DNA of 64,000 bases from assembly GCA_027490925.1 (NCBI GenBank), contig JAIXXF010000023.1, forward strand, positions 1 to 64,000, written 5' to 3'. Positions 43,046 to 53,271 of the stretch are shown here, piece after piece; position 1 is the first letter of the stretch; each line of letters starts with the position of its first letter. The DNA is from Comamonadaceae bacterium (lineage in GTDB: Bacteria > Pseudomonadota > Gammaproteobacteria > Burkholderiales > Burkholderiaceae_C). The notes under the pieces were generated by a model. That model was not told where the DNA came from. It searched no databases and worked only from the letters and a program-made list of their open reading frames with translations. Both the position numbers and the translations under genes were made by a program.

Positions 43046-43504
43046 TTACTTTAAAAACCTCGGCAACATCAAAATGGCTTCAGCGTTGGAGGGGGAAAAA
43101 CAGGCTGCGGCCGCGTCGCGCCAGGGCAGCCAGCGCCAGGCGGTGTGCTCGCGCGGGTTCAGGCGCACCGAAGTGCCTGGGTCCACCCGCAGACCGAACA
43201 GGCGCTCGGTGTTGCGCGTCACGCCAGGCGGGTAACGGTGCCGCCAATGGGGGTAGATGTCGTAGACGTTGTCCAGCCGCCAGTCCACCAAGTGGTCGGC
43301 CAGCGCGGTGCCGGGACGGCAATCGATGCCCGTTTCTTCCCACACCTCGCGCGCGGCGGTGGCGGACCAGTCTTCTGCCAAGTGGTCTTTGCTGCCGGTC
43401 ACCGACTGCCAAAAGTCCACCGCATCGGTGCGTTGGATCAGCAACACCTCCAGCGCGGGCGTGTGGATCACCACCAACACAGACTGCGGGATCTTGAAGG
43501 TCAC
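43046..43504 (-). CDS. nudB: Dihydroneopterin triphosphate diphosphatase (Nudix)
   Basis: Nudix hydrolase removing pyrophosphate from dihydroneopterin triphosphate in folate synthesis. The 152-residue protein starts at GTG 43504, with AGGA five bases upstream; the TTG one codon earlier is too close to it. The Nudix box is complete as G-x5-E...AAREVWEETGI (residues 39-61). The opening KIPQSVLVVIHT and FWQSVTGS match NudB of proteobacteria. It is followed by the EEP gene at nine bases and preceded by aspS at 149. Confidence 0.88.
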   Translation of the reverse strand: MTFKIPQSVLVVIHTPALEVLLIQRTDAVDFWQSVTGSKDHLAEDWSATAAREVWEETGIDCRPGTALADHLVDWRLDNVYDIYPHWRHRYPPGVTRNTERLFGLRVDPGTSVRLNPREHTAWRWLPWRDAAAACFSPSNAEAILMLPRFLK

Positions 43505-43652
43505 CAACGTCCTTTGGTCAACCGCCCGCGGGGGCAGGCCTTTGGCTCAAGGCCACTGCACCGCGAAGGTCATGGATGGGAAAGGTCAAAACCCGACCGA
43601 CGCCGTCCTGATCCACCGCGCCGGGGCGGTGCAGAACTGGCGGCGGGCACCC

Positions 43653-45449
43653 TCACGCGGCCGGTGCGGGCGTACGCAGGCGGATGTGCAACTCGCGCAA
43701 TTGCTTTTCATCGACCGGGCTGGGCGCCTGGGTCAACAAACACTGGGCACGCTGGGTCTTTGGGAAAGCGATCACGTCGCGGATGGACTCGGCACCGGTC
43801 ATCAGCGTCACGATGCGGTCCAAACCAAAAGCCAGGCCCCCGTGCGGCGGCGCCCCATACTGCAGAGCGTCCAGCAAGAAGCCGAACTTGAGTTGAGCTT
43901 CTTCGGGGGTGATCTTCAGCGCGTCGAACACCTTTTGCTGGACGTCGGCGCGGTGGATGCGCACCGAGCCACCGCCCATTTCCCAGCCGTTCAACACCAT
44001 GTCGTAGCCCTTGGAGATGCATTTCTCCGGCGCGGTGACCATCCAGTCCTCATGGCCGTCTTTGGGCGCGGTGAAGGGGTGGTGCGTGGCGGTGTAACGC
44101 TGGGCTTCGTCGTCATACTCGAACATGGGGAAGTCGACCACCCACATCGGGCGCCAGCCCTTCTCAAAAAGGCCCGTCTTCTTGCCGAAATCGCTGTGGC
44201 CAATCTTGACCCTCAAAGCGCCAATGGCGTCGTTGACGATCTTGGCCTTGTCGGCGCCAAAGAACAACAAATCCCCGTCCTGGGCGCCGGTGCGCGCGAG
44301 GATGGCGTTCAGGGCTTCGTCGTGGATGTTCTTCACGATCGGGCTTTGCAGGCCGTCGCGGCCCTTGGCCAGCTCGTTGACCTTGATGTAGGCCAGGCCC
44401 TTGGCACCATAGATCTTCACGAACTCGGTGTAGGCGTCGATCTCACTGCGGGTCATTTCGGCGGCGCCCGGCACGCGCAGGGCCACCACGCGGCCACCCT
44501 TGGTGGTGGCGGGGCCAGAAAACACCTTGAAGTCCACCGTGGCCATCACGTCGGTCAGCTCGGTGAACTGCATTTTCACGCGCAGGTCGGGCTTGTCTGA
44601 ACCGTACTGGTGCATGGCGTCGGCGTAAGTCATCACCGGGAACTCACCCAAGTACACGTCCAGCGTGTTCTTGAACACGGTGGTGATCATGCCCTGGAAC
44701 ATGTCGCGGATTTCCTCCTCGCTGAGGAACGAGGTTTCAATGTCGACCTGGGTGAATTCGGGCTGGCGATCGGCGCGCAGGTCTTCGTCGCGGAAGCACT
44801 TGGTGATTTGGTAGTAGCGGTCAAAGCCGGCCACCATCAGCAGCTGCTTGAACAGTTGCGGCGACTGCGGCAGCGCGAAGAACTGGCCGTCGTGGACCCG
44901 GCTGGGTACCAGGTAGTCGCGGGCGCCCTCGGGGGTGCTCTTGGTGAGCATCGGGGTTTCAATGTCCACGAAGCCGTTGGCGTCCAGGAACTTGCGCACT
45001 TCCATGGCCACGCGGTAGCGAAGCATCAGGTTGTTCTGCATGTAAGGGCGGCGCAGGTCCAGCACGCGGTGCGTGAGGCGGGTGGTCTCGGACAGGTTGT
45101 CGTCGTCCAGCTGGAACGGCGGAGTGACAGACGGGTTCAGCACCGCGATCTCATGGCACAACACCTCGATCTTGCCGCTCTTGAGCTGGGCGTTGACGGT
45201 GCCCTCGGGGCGCGCGCGCACCAGGCCCTTGATTTGCACGCAAAACTCGTTGCGCACGTCTTCGGCCACTTTGAACATGTCGGCGCGGTCGGGGTCACAG
45301 ACCACCTGTACGTAGCCTTCGCGGTCGCGCAAGTCGATGAAGATCACGCCACCGTGGTCGCGCCGCCGGTTGACCCAGCCACAGAGGGAAACGGTTTGCC
45401 CCAACAGGGCTTCGGTCACCAGACCGCAATAGTGGGAACGCATGGACAT
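43653..45449 (-). CDS. aspS: Aspartyl-tRNA synthetase
   Basis: Charges tRNA-Asp (and in many betaproteobacteria also tRNA-Asn, being non-discriminating; not decided here). The 598-residue protein has the anticodon-binding OB domain at the N terminus ([15 protein letters not shown]), class II motif 2 in [18 protein letters not shown], the bacterial GAD insertion around 290-410, and motif 3 in [15 protein letters not shown]. Length is normal. DUF502 and fmdB lie upstream in the same direction, a standard Burkholderiales order. Confidence 0.98.
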   Translation of the reverse strand: MSMRSHYCGLVTEALLGQTVSLCGWVNRRRDHGGVIFIDLRDREGYVQVVCDPDRADMFKVAEDVRNEFCVQIKGLVRARPEGTVNAQLKSGKIEVLCHEIAVLNPSVTPPFQLDDDNLSETTRLTHRVLDLRRPYMQNNLMLRYRVAMEVRKFLDANGFVDIETPMLTKSTPEGARDYLVPSRVHDGQFFALPQSPQLFKQLLMVAGFDRYYQITKCFRDEDLRADRQPEFTQVDIETSFLSEEEIRDMFQGMITTVFKNTLDVYLGEFPVMTYADAMHQYGSDKPDLRVKMQFTELTDVMATVDFKVFSGPATTKGGRVVALRVPGAAEMTRSEIDAYTEFVKIYGAKGLAYIKVNELAKGRDGLQSPIVKNIHDEALNAILARTGAQDGDLLFFGADKAKIVNDAIGALRVKIGHSDFGKKTGLFEKGWRPMWVVDFPMFEYDDEAQRYTATHHPFTAPKDGHEDWMVTAPEKCISKGYDMVLNGWEMGGGSVRIHRADVQQKVFDALKITPEEAQLKFGFLLDALQYGAPPHGGLAFGLDRIVTLMTGAESIRDVIAFPKTQRAQCLLTQAPSPVDEKQLRELHIRLRTPAPAA

Positions 45450-45474
45450 GTGGGTACGGCGCCGACGGGCGCCC

Positions 45475-46125
45475 TCATTGAACAGGTGAAGAACGGGGGG
45501 GCAAGGGTGCGGGACGGTCGGGGGCGACCACCCCCATGGAAATGATGTACTTCAGCGCCTCGTCCACGCTCATGTCCAACTCAACCACCTGATCGCGCGG
45601 GAGCATGAGGAAAAAGCCCGATGTCGGGTTGGGTGTGGTGGGCACATACACGCTGACATGTTCTCCCGGCAGGTGGTTGGCCACCTCGCCGCTGGGCACG
45701 CCGGTCAGGAAGGCGATGGTCCACGAGCCGGCCCGGGGGTACTGCACGAGCAGGGCCTTGCGGAACGCGTTGCCGTTGCTGGAAAACAGCGTGTCCGACA
45801 CCTGCTTCACGCTGGAGTAGATGGACTTGACGATGGGGATGTTGGTCAACACCCGGTCGGACTGGCTCAGGGCCCAGCGGCCAAAAATGTTGGCGGCGAA
45901 CATGCCCGTCAAGAAAATGACCAGCAAAACCAACGCCACCCCCAGACCAGGGATGTTTCGGAAGTCGGCCAGGGCCGGTCGCAGCGCATCCGGCATGACC
46001 GCGATGATCGCGCCCATGACCGAACCAAACACACCGTCCAGCGCGCCGAGGCCCCATGTGATCACCCAGATGGTGATCGCCAACGGCGCCCAGACCAGCA
46101 GGCCGGTGAGGAAGTATTTGCGCAT
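45475..46125 (-). CDS. DUF502 family membrane protein
   Basis: A 216-residue inner-membrane protein of the DUF502 family; function unknown. ATG 46125 ([20 protein letters not shown]) is the natural start because a transmembrane helix begins at residue 8; a longer open frame upstream is read out of the fmdB tail. A second helix runs near 65-88 ([23 protein letters not shown]). Conserved segments are [14 protein letters not shown] and [11 protein letters not shown](F)LML. It starts four bases after the fmdB stop and lies 25 bases upstream of aspS. Confidence 0.93.
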   Translation of the reverse strand: MRKYFLTGLLVWAPLAITIWVITWGLGALDGVFGSVMGAIIAVMPDALRPALADFRNIPGLGVALVLLVIFLTGMFAANIFGRWALSQSDRVLTNIPIVKSIYSSVKQVSDTLFSSNGNAFRKALLVQYPRAGSWTIAFLTGVPSGEVANHLPGEHVSVYVPTTPNPTSGFFLMLPRDQVVELDMSVDEALKYIISMGVVAPDRPAPLPPRSSPVQ

Positions 46126-46129
46126 GTGG

Positions 46130-46477
46130 TCAACTGCCCGTGGAAGGCGTGGCCTTGGGTTTGTCTGTCGAGGCGGTGGCTGGCGCAGCGGCCGGTGCAG
46201 GCGCAGCGGCTGGCGCAGGTGCGGCCAACGCGTTGTCGGCACCCGCGGCGCTGGGTGCCGCATCGGCAGCAGCGGCTGGTGCGGCGCTGGCGTTTCCGCC
46301 ACGGAAATCGGTCACGTACCAGCCGGACCCCTTGAGCTGAAAACCCGCAGCAGTCACTTGCTTGCGAAACGCCGATGCGCCGCAACTGGGGCAATCGGTC
46401 AGGGGCGGGTCGGACATCTTTTGCAGAACGTCCTTGCTGTGCCCGCAGGATTCGCATTTGTAAGCGTAAATTGGCAT
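46130..46477 (-). CDS. FmdB-type zinc-ribbon protein with Ala/Pro tail
   Basis: Small regulatory-type protein with an N-terminal zinc ribbon: MPIYAYKCESCGHSKDVLQ and CPSCGA give two Cys-x2-Cys pairs within residues 8-33. The common core ends near residue 60 (FRGG). The remaining half is a low-complexity Ala/Pro tail (about residues 64-105). The biological role of FmdB proteins is poorly known. A TATAAT reading on the minus strand (46511-46516) and a 7-bp inverted repeat GAAGGTT/AACCTTC (46487-46509) precede the gene. Confidence 0.92.
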   Translation of the reverse strand: MPIYAYKCESCGHSKDVLQKMSDPPLTDCPSCGASAFRKQVTAAGFQLKGSGWYVTDFRGGNASAAPAAAADAAPSAAGADNALAAPAPAAAPAPAAAPATASTDKPKATPSTGS

Positions 46478-46566
46478 GGCTGTTCAGAAGGTTGAAACGC
46501 AAAACCTTCAATTATAGGTGGCCGTGCCCATCTCAAGCCCGCGCTGGCCCGCTCGGGCGGGCCGAA

Positions 46567-48012
46567 TCAGTCCAGGCCCGCCACGTGCTGGTGGGGGGTC
46601 CGTGTATCGGCCAGCCACTGAGGCAGCAACGACCCCGCCAGCATGCCGCCGAGCGCCGCCAACACGCCCGCCAGTTGGGCCGGGAACACCTCGCCCCAGG
46701 GGGTGGCCAGACACACCAGCCACGCAAACAGGCCAGCGGCAATGGAAGCAATGGCCCCTTGTGTGGTCGCCCGCGACCAGTACAAACCAAAGACCAACGG
46801 AATGAATGCCCCGACCAAGGTGACCTGGTAGGCGCCCGACACCAACTCGTAGATCGGGGTGCCCTGGCTCGCGATCGCGTAGACCAGCACAAAAGCAGAA
46901 AACACCAACACGGTGATGCGCATGGTTTTGAGCTGTTGGCGGTCGTCCATGTCGGGGTTGAACTGGCGCCAGATGTTTTCCACAAAGGTCACACTGGGCG
47001 CCAGCAAAGTGGCCGACGCGGCCGATTTGATGGCCGACAGCAGCGCCCCAAAAAACAGCACCTGCATCACGAACGGCATTTTCTCCAGCACCAGCACCGG
47101 CAGGATTTTTTGTGGGTCTTCCTGAAGCAGCGAGGCGGTCTGCTCCGGCATGATGATCAGCGCGCTGGCGATGATGAACATCGGCACGAAAGCGAACAAG
47201 ATGTAGCACACGCCGCCGATCACCGGGCCACGGGTCGCCGCTGTGTGGCTGTTGGCAGACATCACACGCTGGAAAACGTCTTGCTGCGGGATAGACCCGA
47301 ACATGATGGTGATGGCCGCAGCGAAGAAAAACAGCATGTCTTTCACGCTGGGCTCGGGCCAAAACCGGAACAGGTCTTTGCTCATCGCCAACGCCACCAC
47401 CTGGTCTGCCCCCCCTGCCAGGTTGGCCGCGAACACCGCAATGGTGCCCAAGCCAACGACCAAGATGATCATCTGCACAAAGTCGGTGAGCGCCACCGAC
47501 CACATGCCGCCAAACATGGTGTAGGCCAGGATGGACACCACGCCAATCACCATGCCCACCGGGATGCTGATCGCCCCGCCCGACAGCACGTTGAACACCA
47601 AGCCCAAAGCAGTCACTTGGGCGGACACCCAGCCCAGGTAACTCACCATGATGATCAGCGAGCAAACGATTTCGACCTTGCGGCCGTAGCGCTCGCGGTA
47701 ATAGTCGCTGATGGTCAGCAAGGTCATGCGGTACAGCTTGCCCGCGATGAACAGACCCACCAGGATCAAGCAGCTGCCCGCGCCAAAGGGGTCTTCGACC
47801 ACGCCCTTGAGGCCGTTTTCAATGAACTTGGCGGGGATCCCTAGCACCGTCTCTGAACCGAACCAAGTGGCGAAGGTGGTGGTCACGATCATGACCAATG
47901 GCAAGTGGCGTCCTGCGATCGCGAAATCGGCGGTGTTCTTGACGCGCTTGGCCGCATACAGACCGATCGCAATGGTCACCAACAGGTACAGAACAACGAG
48001 GGTCAACAGCAC
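46567..48012 (-). CDS. Sodium:solute symporter (SSS family)
   Basis: A 481-residue inner-membrane symporter with about 13 transmembrane helices. It opens with GTG 48012, supported by AGGAG eight bases upstream. Family features are the GRHLPL/TFATWFGSETVLG region in helix 2-3, FGGMWSVALTDFVQM, and the sodium-binding stretch SAIKSAASATLLAPSVTF. The substrate is not determinable from sequence; proline/pantothenate-type relatives carry metabolites with sodium. It stands between ubiB and fmdB, which are unrelated in function. Confidence 0.9.
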   Translation of the reverse strand: MLLTLVVLYLLVTIAIGLYAAKRVKNTADFAIAGRHLPLVMIVTTTFATWFGSETVLGIPAKFIENGLKGVVEDPFGAGSCLILVGLFIAGKLYRMTLLTISDYYRERYGRKVEIVCSLIIMVSYLGWVSAQVTALGLVFNVLSGGAISIPVGMVIGVVSILAYTMFGGMWSVALTDFVQMIILVVGLGTIAVFAANLAGGADQVVALAMSKDLFRFWPEPSVKDMLFFFAAAITIMFGSIPQQDVFQRVMSANSHTAATRGPVIGGVCYILFAFVPMFIIASALIIMPEQTASLLQEDPQKILPVLVLEKMPFVMQVLFFGALLSAIKSAASATLLAPSVTFVENIWRQFNPDMDDRQQLKTMRITVLVFSAFVLVYAIASQGTPIYELVSGAYQVTLVGAFIPLVFGLYWSRATTQGAIASIAAGLFAWLVCLATPWGEVFPAQLAGVLAALGGMLAGSLLPQWLADTRTPHQHVAGLD

Positions 48013-48113
48013 AACGCACTCCTGAATGTGGGCTGGATTATGGACAACGGTAGGGCTTTGGCGGCACGGTCAAAGGTGGGCTTGGCACGGCTTCGGTGCG
48101 TTTTGGTGCCGGG

Positions 48114-49700
48114 TCAATGCAAGTTCAGCCGGAGCAGCAGCACCATGGCGACCAGACCCAAGACAAAACCCAATCCCCCGTAGACCAGACTTTGGAGCAG
48201 CCGGTTTGTGCGCTGCTGCTCCCGCAGCAAGGCCTGCAATGCCCGCTGGTCGCTGCTGCGGGGTTGGCGCAGGTAGTCGTGCAGCAGCCGGGGCAGCTCG
48301 GGGATCAGCTGGGCGTAGCGTGGCGCTTCGGCCTTGAATTGCTCGAGCAAGCGCTGCGGGCCGACCTGGTCGCGCATCCATTTCTCAAGGAAGGGTTTGG
48401 CCGTGCTCCAGAGGTCAAGCTCGGGGTCCAGCTCGCGGCCCAGGCCTTCGATGTTGAGCAGGGTTTTCTGAAGCAGCACCAGCTGCGGCTGGATCTCCAC
48501 ATGGAAACGCCGAGAGGTTTGAAACAGCCGCAGCAACACCATGCCCAGGGAGATTTCTTTCAGCGGCCGGTCAAAGTACGGCTCGCACACGGTGCGGATC
48601 GCCGACTCCAGTTCGTCCACCCGGGTGCTCGCGGGCACCCACCCCGACTCGATGTGCAATTGGGCCACGCGCTTGTAGTCGCGTCGGAAAAAAGCGATGA
48701 AATTTTGCGCGAGATAGTCTTTATCCACCTCGGTCAGCGTGCCCACGATGCCGAAGTCAAGCGAGATGTAGCGGCCAAACGTGGCTGGGTCCAGACTCAC
48801 TTGGATGTTGCCCGGGTGCATGTCGGCGTGGAAAAAGCCGTCGCGGAACACTTGGGTGAAAAACAGCGTCACGCCGTCGCGCGCCAGCTTGCGGATGTCG
48901 ACCCCGGCGTCCCGCAGGCGTTGCACCTGACTGATGGGCACGCCCTTCATGCGCTCCATGACCATGACCTCGGTGTGGCAGTGGTCCCAGAACATTTCGG
49001 GGATCAGAACCAGGTCCAACCCGGCCATATTGCGCCGAAGCTGCGCGGCGCTGGCGGCCTCGTGCACCAGGTCCAGCTCATCGTGGAGGTACTTGTCGAA
49101 CTCGGCCACCACCTCGCGCGGCTTGAGCCGCTTGCCATCGGCGCTGAGCCACTCCAGCCAGCCCGCCATCATGCGCATCAGGCTGAGGTCTTTGTCGATG
49201 GCGGGCAGCATGTTGGGGCGCAGCACTTTGACGGCCACCTCGCGCAATTGACCCGAGCGCTCGCGCAGCGTCGCGAAATGCACCTGCGCAATGGACGCAC
49301 TGGCCACCGGGGTGTGGTCAAAACTGACGAACACTTCATTGAGCGGGCGCTTGAAAGCACGTTCAATCGATGCGATGGCGACCTCGGTGGGGAACGGCGG
49401 CACACGGTCTTGCAGCCGGGCCAACTCGTCGGCCACGTCGGGCGGCAACAGGTCGCGCCGGGTGGACAGCACCTGCCCGAACTTCACAAAGATCGGGCCC
49501 AACTGCTCGAGCGCTTCGCGCAGCCGCTGGCCGCGTGGCGCATCGAGCTTGCGCCCCAAAAACAGCAGCCTGGCGAGCAGGTGGAGCCCCGGCCGGTTGA
49601 AACTGGTCAATACCAGCTCGTCCAGGCCGTGCCGCAGCACGACCCAAACGATGGTGGTGCCGCGCGTGATGCGGCCCAGGCCGCCGCTCAGCCAGCCCAT
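48114..49700 (-). CDS. ubiB: Ubiquinone biosynthesis regulatory kinase-like protein UbiB
   Basis: Membrane-anchored ABC1/ADCK-type atypical kinase needed for ubiquinone synthesis. ATG 49700 gives 528 residues; it shares one base with the ubiJ stop (TGATG). Visible features are the KxGQ motif in [11 protein letters not shown], the Ala-rich loop variant ASASIAQVH, the ATP-binding K in VAVKVLRP, the HADMHPGN catalytic loop, DFG in SLDFGIVG, and two C-terminal membrane helices near 500-526. All ABC1-family specific features are present. Confidence 0.96.
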   Translation of the reverse strand: MGWLSGGLGRITRGTTIVWVVLRHGLDELVLTSFNRPGLHLLARLLFLGRKLDAPRGQRLREALEQLGPIFVKFGQVLSTRRDLLPPDVADELARLQDRVPPFPTEVAIASIERAFKRPLNEVFVSFDHTPVASASIAQVHFATLRERSGQLREVAVKVLRPNMLPAIDKDLSLMRMMAGWLEWLSADGKRLKPREVVAEFDKYLHDELDLVHEAASAAQLRRNMAGLDLVLIPEMFWDHCHTEVMVMERMKGVPISQVQRLRDAGVDIRKLARDGVTLFFTQVFRDGFFHADMHPGNIQVSLDPATFGRYISLDFGIVGTLTEVDKDYLAQNFIAFFRRDYKRVAQLHIESGWVPASTRVDELESAIRTVCEPYFDRPLKEISLGMVLLRLFQTSRRFHVEIQPQLVLLQKTLLNIEGLGRELDPELDLWSTAKPFLEKWMRDQVGPQRLLEQFKAEAPRYAQLIPELPRLLHDYLRQPRSSDQRALQALLREQQRTNRLLQSLVYGGLGFVLGLVAMVLLLRLNLH

Positions 49701-50260
49701 CACTGGGCGGGCTTTCCACCGGCCAGCGGGGCGCGGCGGGCAATGAACTCGCGCAGCGCCGCGGCGGCGCGGCGGGCGGTGTCGCACACGGTGTGGGCGG
49801 GCGCGTCGCCGATCAGGCGCGACAGGTCTTCCTCCACATCCCACCGCACGTGGTCCACCAGCCACCCCACTTCGGCTGCGAGCTGCACGTCGCCTTCGAT
49901 CTTGATCGGTGGCTTGTCGCCGCGCAGTGCGGTTTGGGCGAGCGCCACCGGCGAGTCTTCCTGCACGGTGAGGCGCAGGTCGGGCGAACGGGTCGGTGCA
50001 ACGCCCACCGGCAAACGGTCCAGCAGACCCGCAGGCGTAGCCACGAGTTGCAACGTCAGTTGACGCCAGGCCACTTGCACCGTGCGGCCTTGCTGACGGG
50101 CCAGGCGCGCTTGGGCTTCGGGCTCCTGCATCAACACGTGGTTAAGCAACAGCACTGCCCGGTGTTGGACCTCGTCGACGAGCCAGGCGGGCGGCTGGAT
50201 CTGGTGCGCCAAGCGGTCAAACAAACCGTTCAGAAGGATTGCGGCGGATCGTGTCTGCAT
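49700..50260 (-). CDS. ubiJ: Ubiquinone biosynthesis accessory factor UbiJ (SCP2 domain)
   Basis: Lipid-binding accessory protein that, with UbiK, supports the ubiquinone biosynthetic complex. The 186-residue protein starts at ATG 50260. An SCP2-like lipid-binding region spans residues 15-120 ([24 protein letters not shown] and [20 protein letters not shown]), with a C-terminal helix containing [12 protein letters not shown]. Sequence conservation in this family is low, so the name rests on the SCP2 pattern and the one-base overlap with ubiB, the usual partner order ubiE-ubiJ-ubiB. Confidence 0.9.
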   Translation of the reverse strand: MQTRSAAILLNGLFDRLAHQIQPPAWLVDEVQHRAVLLLNHVLMQEPEAQARLARQQGRTVQVAWRQLTLQLVATPAGLLDRLPVGVAPTRSPDLRLTVQEDSPVALAQTALRGDKPPIKIEGDVQLAAEVGWLVDHVRWDVEEDLSRLIGDAPAHTVCDTARRAAAALREFIARRAPLAGGKPAQ

Positions 50261-50299
50261 GGGCCGATTATCGGGGCGAAAAGTCGGTGTCACGGGCAA

Positions 50300-50335
50300 C
50301 AAAAAGCCCGACCGAGTGGGGCACTCGGCCGGGCT
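50300..50335 (-). terminator. Rho-independent terminator after the Tim44-like gene
   Basis: On the minus strand the stem AGCCCGGCCGAGTG / CACTCGGTCGGGCT (one mismatch) is followed by TTTTT. It lies 33 bases past the Tim44-like stop and 40 bases before ubiJ, so it separates the two. Confidence 0.85.
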
Positions 50336-50368
50336 TGACGGGGTGTCAGCGCGCTTGGCTGACGCGCG

Positions 50369-51379
50369 TCACTGGAGCGCCTGCACCCCAGCGACCAGCC
50401 AACCGGCCGAGCCGTCTTTGGGTTTGGTCATGTTCCACACCTCGCGGAACGGGCTGGGGCCTGCAGAGGGCTCTTCGCGGATCATGCCGGAGAACTCGAC
50501 GCTGGCCATGTAACCCGGGCCCACGTCTTCAATGCCCAGCAACTGCGCATTCAGCATCACCACATCGGTCTGATTGGTACCGCCGCCGGTGTGTGTCTCG
50601 CGGTCGGCCAACTGCTGACGAATTTCGCTGAGCATGTCGTCGGTCATCATGGCCCGCAAAGACGGAATATCCGACGCGTCCCATGCCGCCTGCAATCGGA
50701 TGAAATTGGCCTTGGCCTGGCTGAGGAAGGTGTCGGCGTCGAACTCGGCGGGTATCTGCCAGGCGCCAGCGGCTGCACCGCCGGCCAGCGCGGAACCAAT
50801 GACCACGCCGCCGCCGGCTTGCGCCGCAGGTGTGTCGGACGGAAAGCGGGAGCTTTCAAACGACATGCTTTGGCGTTCCCAGGGTCGGGCCGAGGCGTCG
50901 TTGCCCACGTTGTTGGGGCTGTACCCTCCGGGCGACTGGGCAGAAGCGGCCGCGCCTTGGTACGCCAACCCGCCGCTCGGCGCGGCATTCTTCCGCGCGC
51001 GCATCACCATGCCCACCACCAGCATGATCGCCAAGGCGAGCAGGCCAAACAGCAGAATTTGGCCGAACGCTTCGCCCAAGCCCAGCGAACTGGCGAGCCA
51101 CGCAAGGCCCAGACCAGCCGCCAAGCCGCCCAACATCGCTCCCCAAGGCCGTTTGGGCGCCGCAGCAGCAGGGGCGGCGGCAGGCGCGGCCGGTTTGGCG
51201 GCGGCGGTGGCCGCTGCGGGTTGACCCGGTGTCGGTGCGCTCGGGGGGGCGGCCTCTCGTTGCGTCACGTTGCTCGATTGCCGGCCCATGGACTTGCCTC
51301 CACCGAGCCGCTTCGCCTCAGCGTCGAACCCGGTGGCAACCAAAGTGGCCGCCAGCAATACCACCGCAAAAATCTTCAT
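50369..51379 (-). CDS. Tim44-like domain protein
   Basis: A 336-residue inner-membrane protein. ATG 51379 starts a signal-like helix (IFAVVLLAATLVATGF), then a Ser/Ala/Pro-rich linker, two adjacent hydrophobic segments (about residues 78-125), another Gly/Ala-rich linker and a C-terminal Tim44-like domain from about 205 (FLSQAKANFIRLQAAWDASD, LRAMMTDDMLSEI). Bacterial Tim44-like proteins are of unknown role; the mitochondrial relative binds membranes during import. It lies between ubiE and ubiJ in the same direction. Confidence 0.9.
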   Translation of the reverse strand: MKIFAVVLLAATLVATGFDAEAKRLGGGKSMGRQSSNVTQREAAPPSAPTPGQPAAATAAAKPAAPAAAPAAAAPKRPWGAMLGGLAAGLGLAWLASSLGLGEAFGQILLFGLLALAIMLVVGMVMRARKNAAPSGGLAYQGAAASAQSPGGYSPNNVGNDASARPWERQSMSFESSRFPSDTPAAQAGGGVVIGSALAGGAAAGAWQIPAEFDADTFLSQAKANFIRLQAAWDASDIPSLRAMMTDDMLSEIRQQLADRETHTGGGTNQTDVVMLNAQLLGIEDVGPGYMASVEFSGMIREEPSAGPSPFREVWNMTKPKDGSAGWLVAGVQALQ

Positions 51380-51445
51380 GTCGTCTCCAAAAAAGCGCGG
51401 TTGCAAAACTTGTGTCTATGTCAGCGCAAAGTGTCCCATAGGAGG

Positions 51446-52177
51446 TCAGCAACGGATGCCGACGTGCAATGCCACCACGCCGCCAGAAAGGTTGTGGTAG
51501 TCCACGTGCCCAAACCCGTTGGTTTGCATCAGCGCCTTCAGGGTGCCCTGGTCGGGGTGCATGCGGATCGACTCAGCGAGGTAGCGGTAGCTGGCGTCGT
51601 CGCCCGCCACCCACTTGCCCAATCGTGGCAAAACGCTGAAGGAATACCAGTCGTAGACCTTTTCAAGCGGCTTGGCCACCTTGGAGAATTCAAGCACCAA
51701 CAGTTTGCCGCCCGGCTTCAGCACGCGGGCCATCTCGGCCAGCGCCGCGTCTTTGTGCGTCATGTTGCGCAGGCCGAACGCCACGCTGACCAAGTCGAAG
51801 TGGCCTGTGGGAAAAGGCAACTTTTCAGCGTCACACACCAGGGTGGGGAGCGCGAGGCCCGCGTCGATCAATCGGTCGCGGCCGTTGCGGAGCATGGCCT
51901 CGTTGATGTCCGTGTGGACCACGGTGCCGCTGGGGCCGACGCGCTTCGCAAAGGCCTCGGAGAGGTCTCCGGTGCCTCCCGCAATATCCAGCACCCGGTT
52001 GCCGGGTTGCAGGTTGGCCACCATCACGGTGTAAGCCTTCCAGGCTCGGTGCAACCCCAGGGACATCAGGTCGTTCATCAGGTCGTACTTGGGCGCGACC
52101 GAGTCAAACACCCCGCGCACGCGGCTGGCTTTGTCGCGCTCGTCGACCGACTGGAAACCGAAGTGGGTGGTGCTCAT
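51446..52177 (-). CDS. ubiE: Ubiquinone/menaquinone methyltransferase
   Basis: SAM-dependent C-methyltransferase of ubiquinone (and menaquinone) synthesis. The 243-residue protein shows the UbiE signatures [17 protein letters not shown], the SAM-binding DIAGGTGDL near residue 64-72, [20 protein letters not shown], and [16 protein letters not shown]. Length is normal. It opens the ubiE / Tim44-like / ubiJ-ubiB run. The 198 bases upstream hold a short palindrome and separate it from the DUF971 gene. Confidence 0.97.
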   Translation of the reverse strand: MSTTHFGFQSVDERDKASRVRGVFDSVAPKYDLMNDLMSLGLHRAWKAYTVMVANLQPGNRVLDIAGGTGDLSEAFAKRVGPSGTVVHTDINEAMLRNGRDRLIDAGLALPTLVCDAEKLPFPTGHFDLVSVAFGLRNMTHKDAALAEMARVLKPGGKLLVLEFSKVAKPLEKVYDWYSFSVLPRLGKWVAGDDASYRYLAESIRMHPDQGTLKALMQTNGFGHVDYHNLSGGVVALHVGIRC

Positions 52178-52289
52178 GTACAGATGTTAGGTGGAAACCG
52201 GCAAATCACAGAAAAGACCCCAAAGACCAGCAGATTTATCAGATTTCAAGCGAAATCGCCTGTTGGCCCTTGCGAAATCTTCATCTTTT

Positions 52290-52306
52290 GCTATTAAATT
52301 GGTAGC
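52290..52306. repeat. 17-nt palindrome copy 5
   Basis: GCTATTAAATTGGTAGC lies in the ubiE upstream region between ubiE and the DUF971 gene. Confidence 0.75.
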
Positions 52307-52375
52307 GAAAAGTGGGCGTATCTGGGTATGCCACTGGCGCTCTGGCGCTGTGTGGCAGGGCGAGCGGAGCGTCGG

Positions 52376-52789
52376 TCAGTGGCTGCTGCAGCTTGAACCA
52401 GCCTTGGTGGGCATGGGCGCGTCCCGGTCGGTGCCAACGGCTTTCAGGCGCGCTTCGTACTCGGCCCAAAGGCGGTCTTGGTCGGCGCCCAAGGTGTACA
52501 GCAAGTCCCAGGAAAAAATGCCGCTGTCGTGCCCGTCAGAAAACGTCGGCTGCACCGCGTAGTTGCCCACTGGCGCGAGCGCGGTGATGCCCACCCCGCG
52601 TTTGCCGGTTTGCAACACCTCTTGCCCAGGCCCGTGGCCTTGCACCTCGGCAGACGGCGAACACACGCGCATCAGCTCGAACGGGATGCGGAAGGTCTTG
52701 CCATCTGAAAAGGACACTTCGAGCACTTTGGATGCGCTGTGCACCGTGATGTCTTGGGGCGTTGGCGCCCCGGCTTGCAAGCCGGCCAT
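52376..52789 (-). CDS. DUF971 domain protein
   Basis: A 137-residue protein with a DUF971 domain (gamma-butyrobetaine hydroxylase-like N-terminal domain). ATG 52789 opens MAGLQAGAPTPQDITVHSAS; longer frames upstream have no family resemblance. Conserved segments are VLEVSFSDGKTFRIPFELMRVCSPSAEVQGHG and VGNYAVQPTFSDGHDSGIFSWDLLY. The role is uncertain; the domain has been linked to iron-sulfur cluster carriers. The C-terminal tail after residue 118 is variable and ends CSSH. Confidence 0.93.
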   Translation of the reverse strand: MAGLQAGAPTPQDITVHSASKVLEVSFSDGKTFRIPFELMRVCSPSAEVQGHGPGQEVLQTGKRGVGITALAPVGNYAVQPTFSDGHDSGIFSWDLLYTLGADQDRLWAEYEARLKAVGTDRDAPMPTKAGSSCSSH

Positions 52790-52833
52790 GGGGTTCTTCC
52801 TGCGCACGCGGCGCGGTGGTGGCGATGTGACAA

Positions 52834-53268
52834 TTATCGGGTGGCACCCACCGCTGACACCGCGGCTGCGACCGCCTGGTCCAGCGAGGGCAAGCGTGCC
52901 CGCAGCGCTGCCAGCGCTGCCACGTCGACCGCTCGGCGTGGCGCGGCCCACACGGGGTCGGGGAAATGGCTGTCGCTGGCGAAGCGGGCAATCACGTGCC
53001 AATGCAGGTGCGGCACCACGTTGCCCAGCGCAGCCAGGTTGACTTTGGTTGGGCCGAGTTGCACACGAAGCACGCGCTCCACCTCGACAACCACCGCCAG
53101 GCACTCAGCCCGGTCGGCATCCGACAGGTCGGAGAGTTCGGCCACATGGTCGTGCCAGACCACACGGTAGAAGGCGGGGAAGCTGGCCTCCTCGGCGCGG
53201 ATCACCCGCCAGCGCGTGGCCCGGTGGACCAACACGCCGCCGTCGGCCTCGCACAGCGGGCAGGCCAT
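52834..53268 (-). CDS. HIT family hydrolase
   Basis: Histidine-triad protein of 144 residues that probably hydrolyses nucleotide phosphoramidates or dinucleoside polyphosphates. The triad appears as HLHWHVIARF with His at alternate positions (residue 85-90), following VNLAALGNVVP. The opening CPLCEADGG has a Cys-x2-Cys pair typical of this branch. It starts three bases after the large oxidoreductase gene stop, so the two are probably co-transcribed, with the DUF971 gene following. Confidence 0.92.
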   Translation of the reverse strand: MACPLCEADGGVLVHRATRWRVIRAEEASFPAFYRVVWHDHVAELSDLSDADRAECLAVVVEVERVLRVQLGPTKVNLAALGNVVPHLHWHVIARFASDSHFPDPVWAAPRRAVDVAALAALRARLPSLDQAVAAAVSAVGATR

Positions 53269-53271
53269 GGT

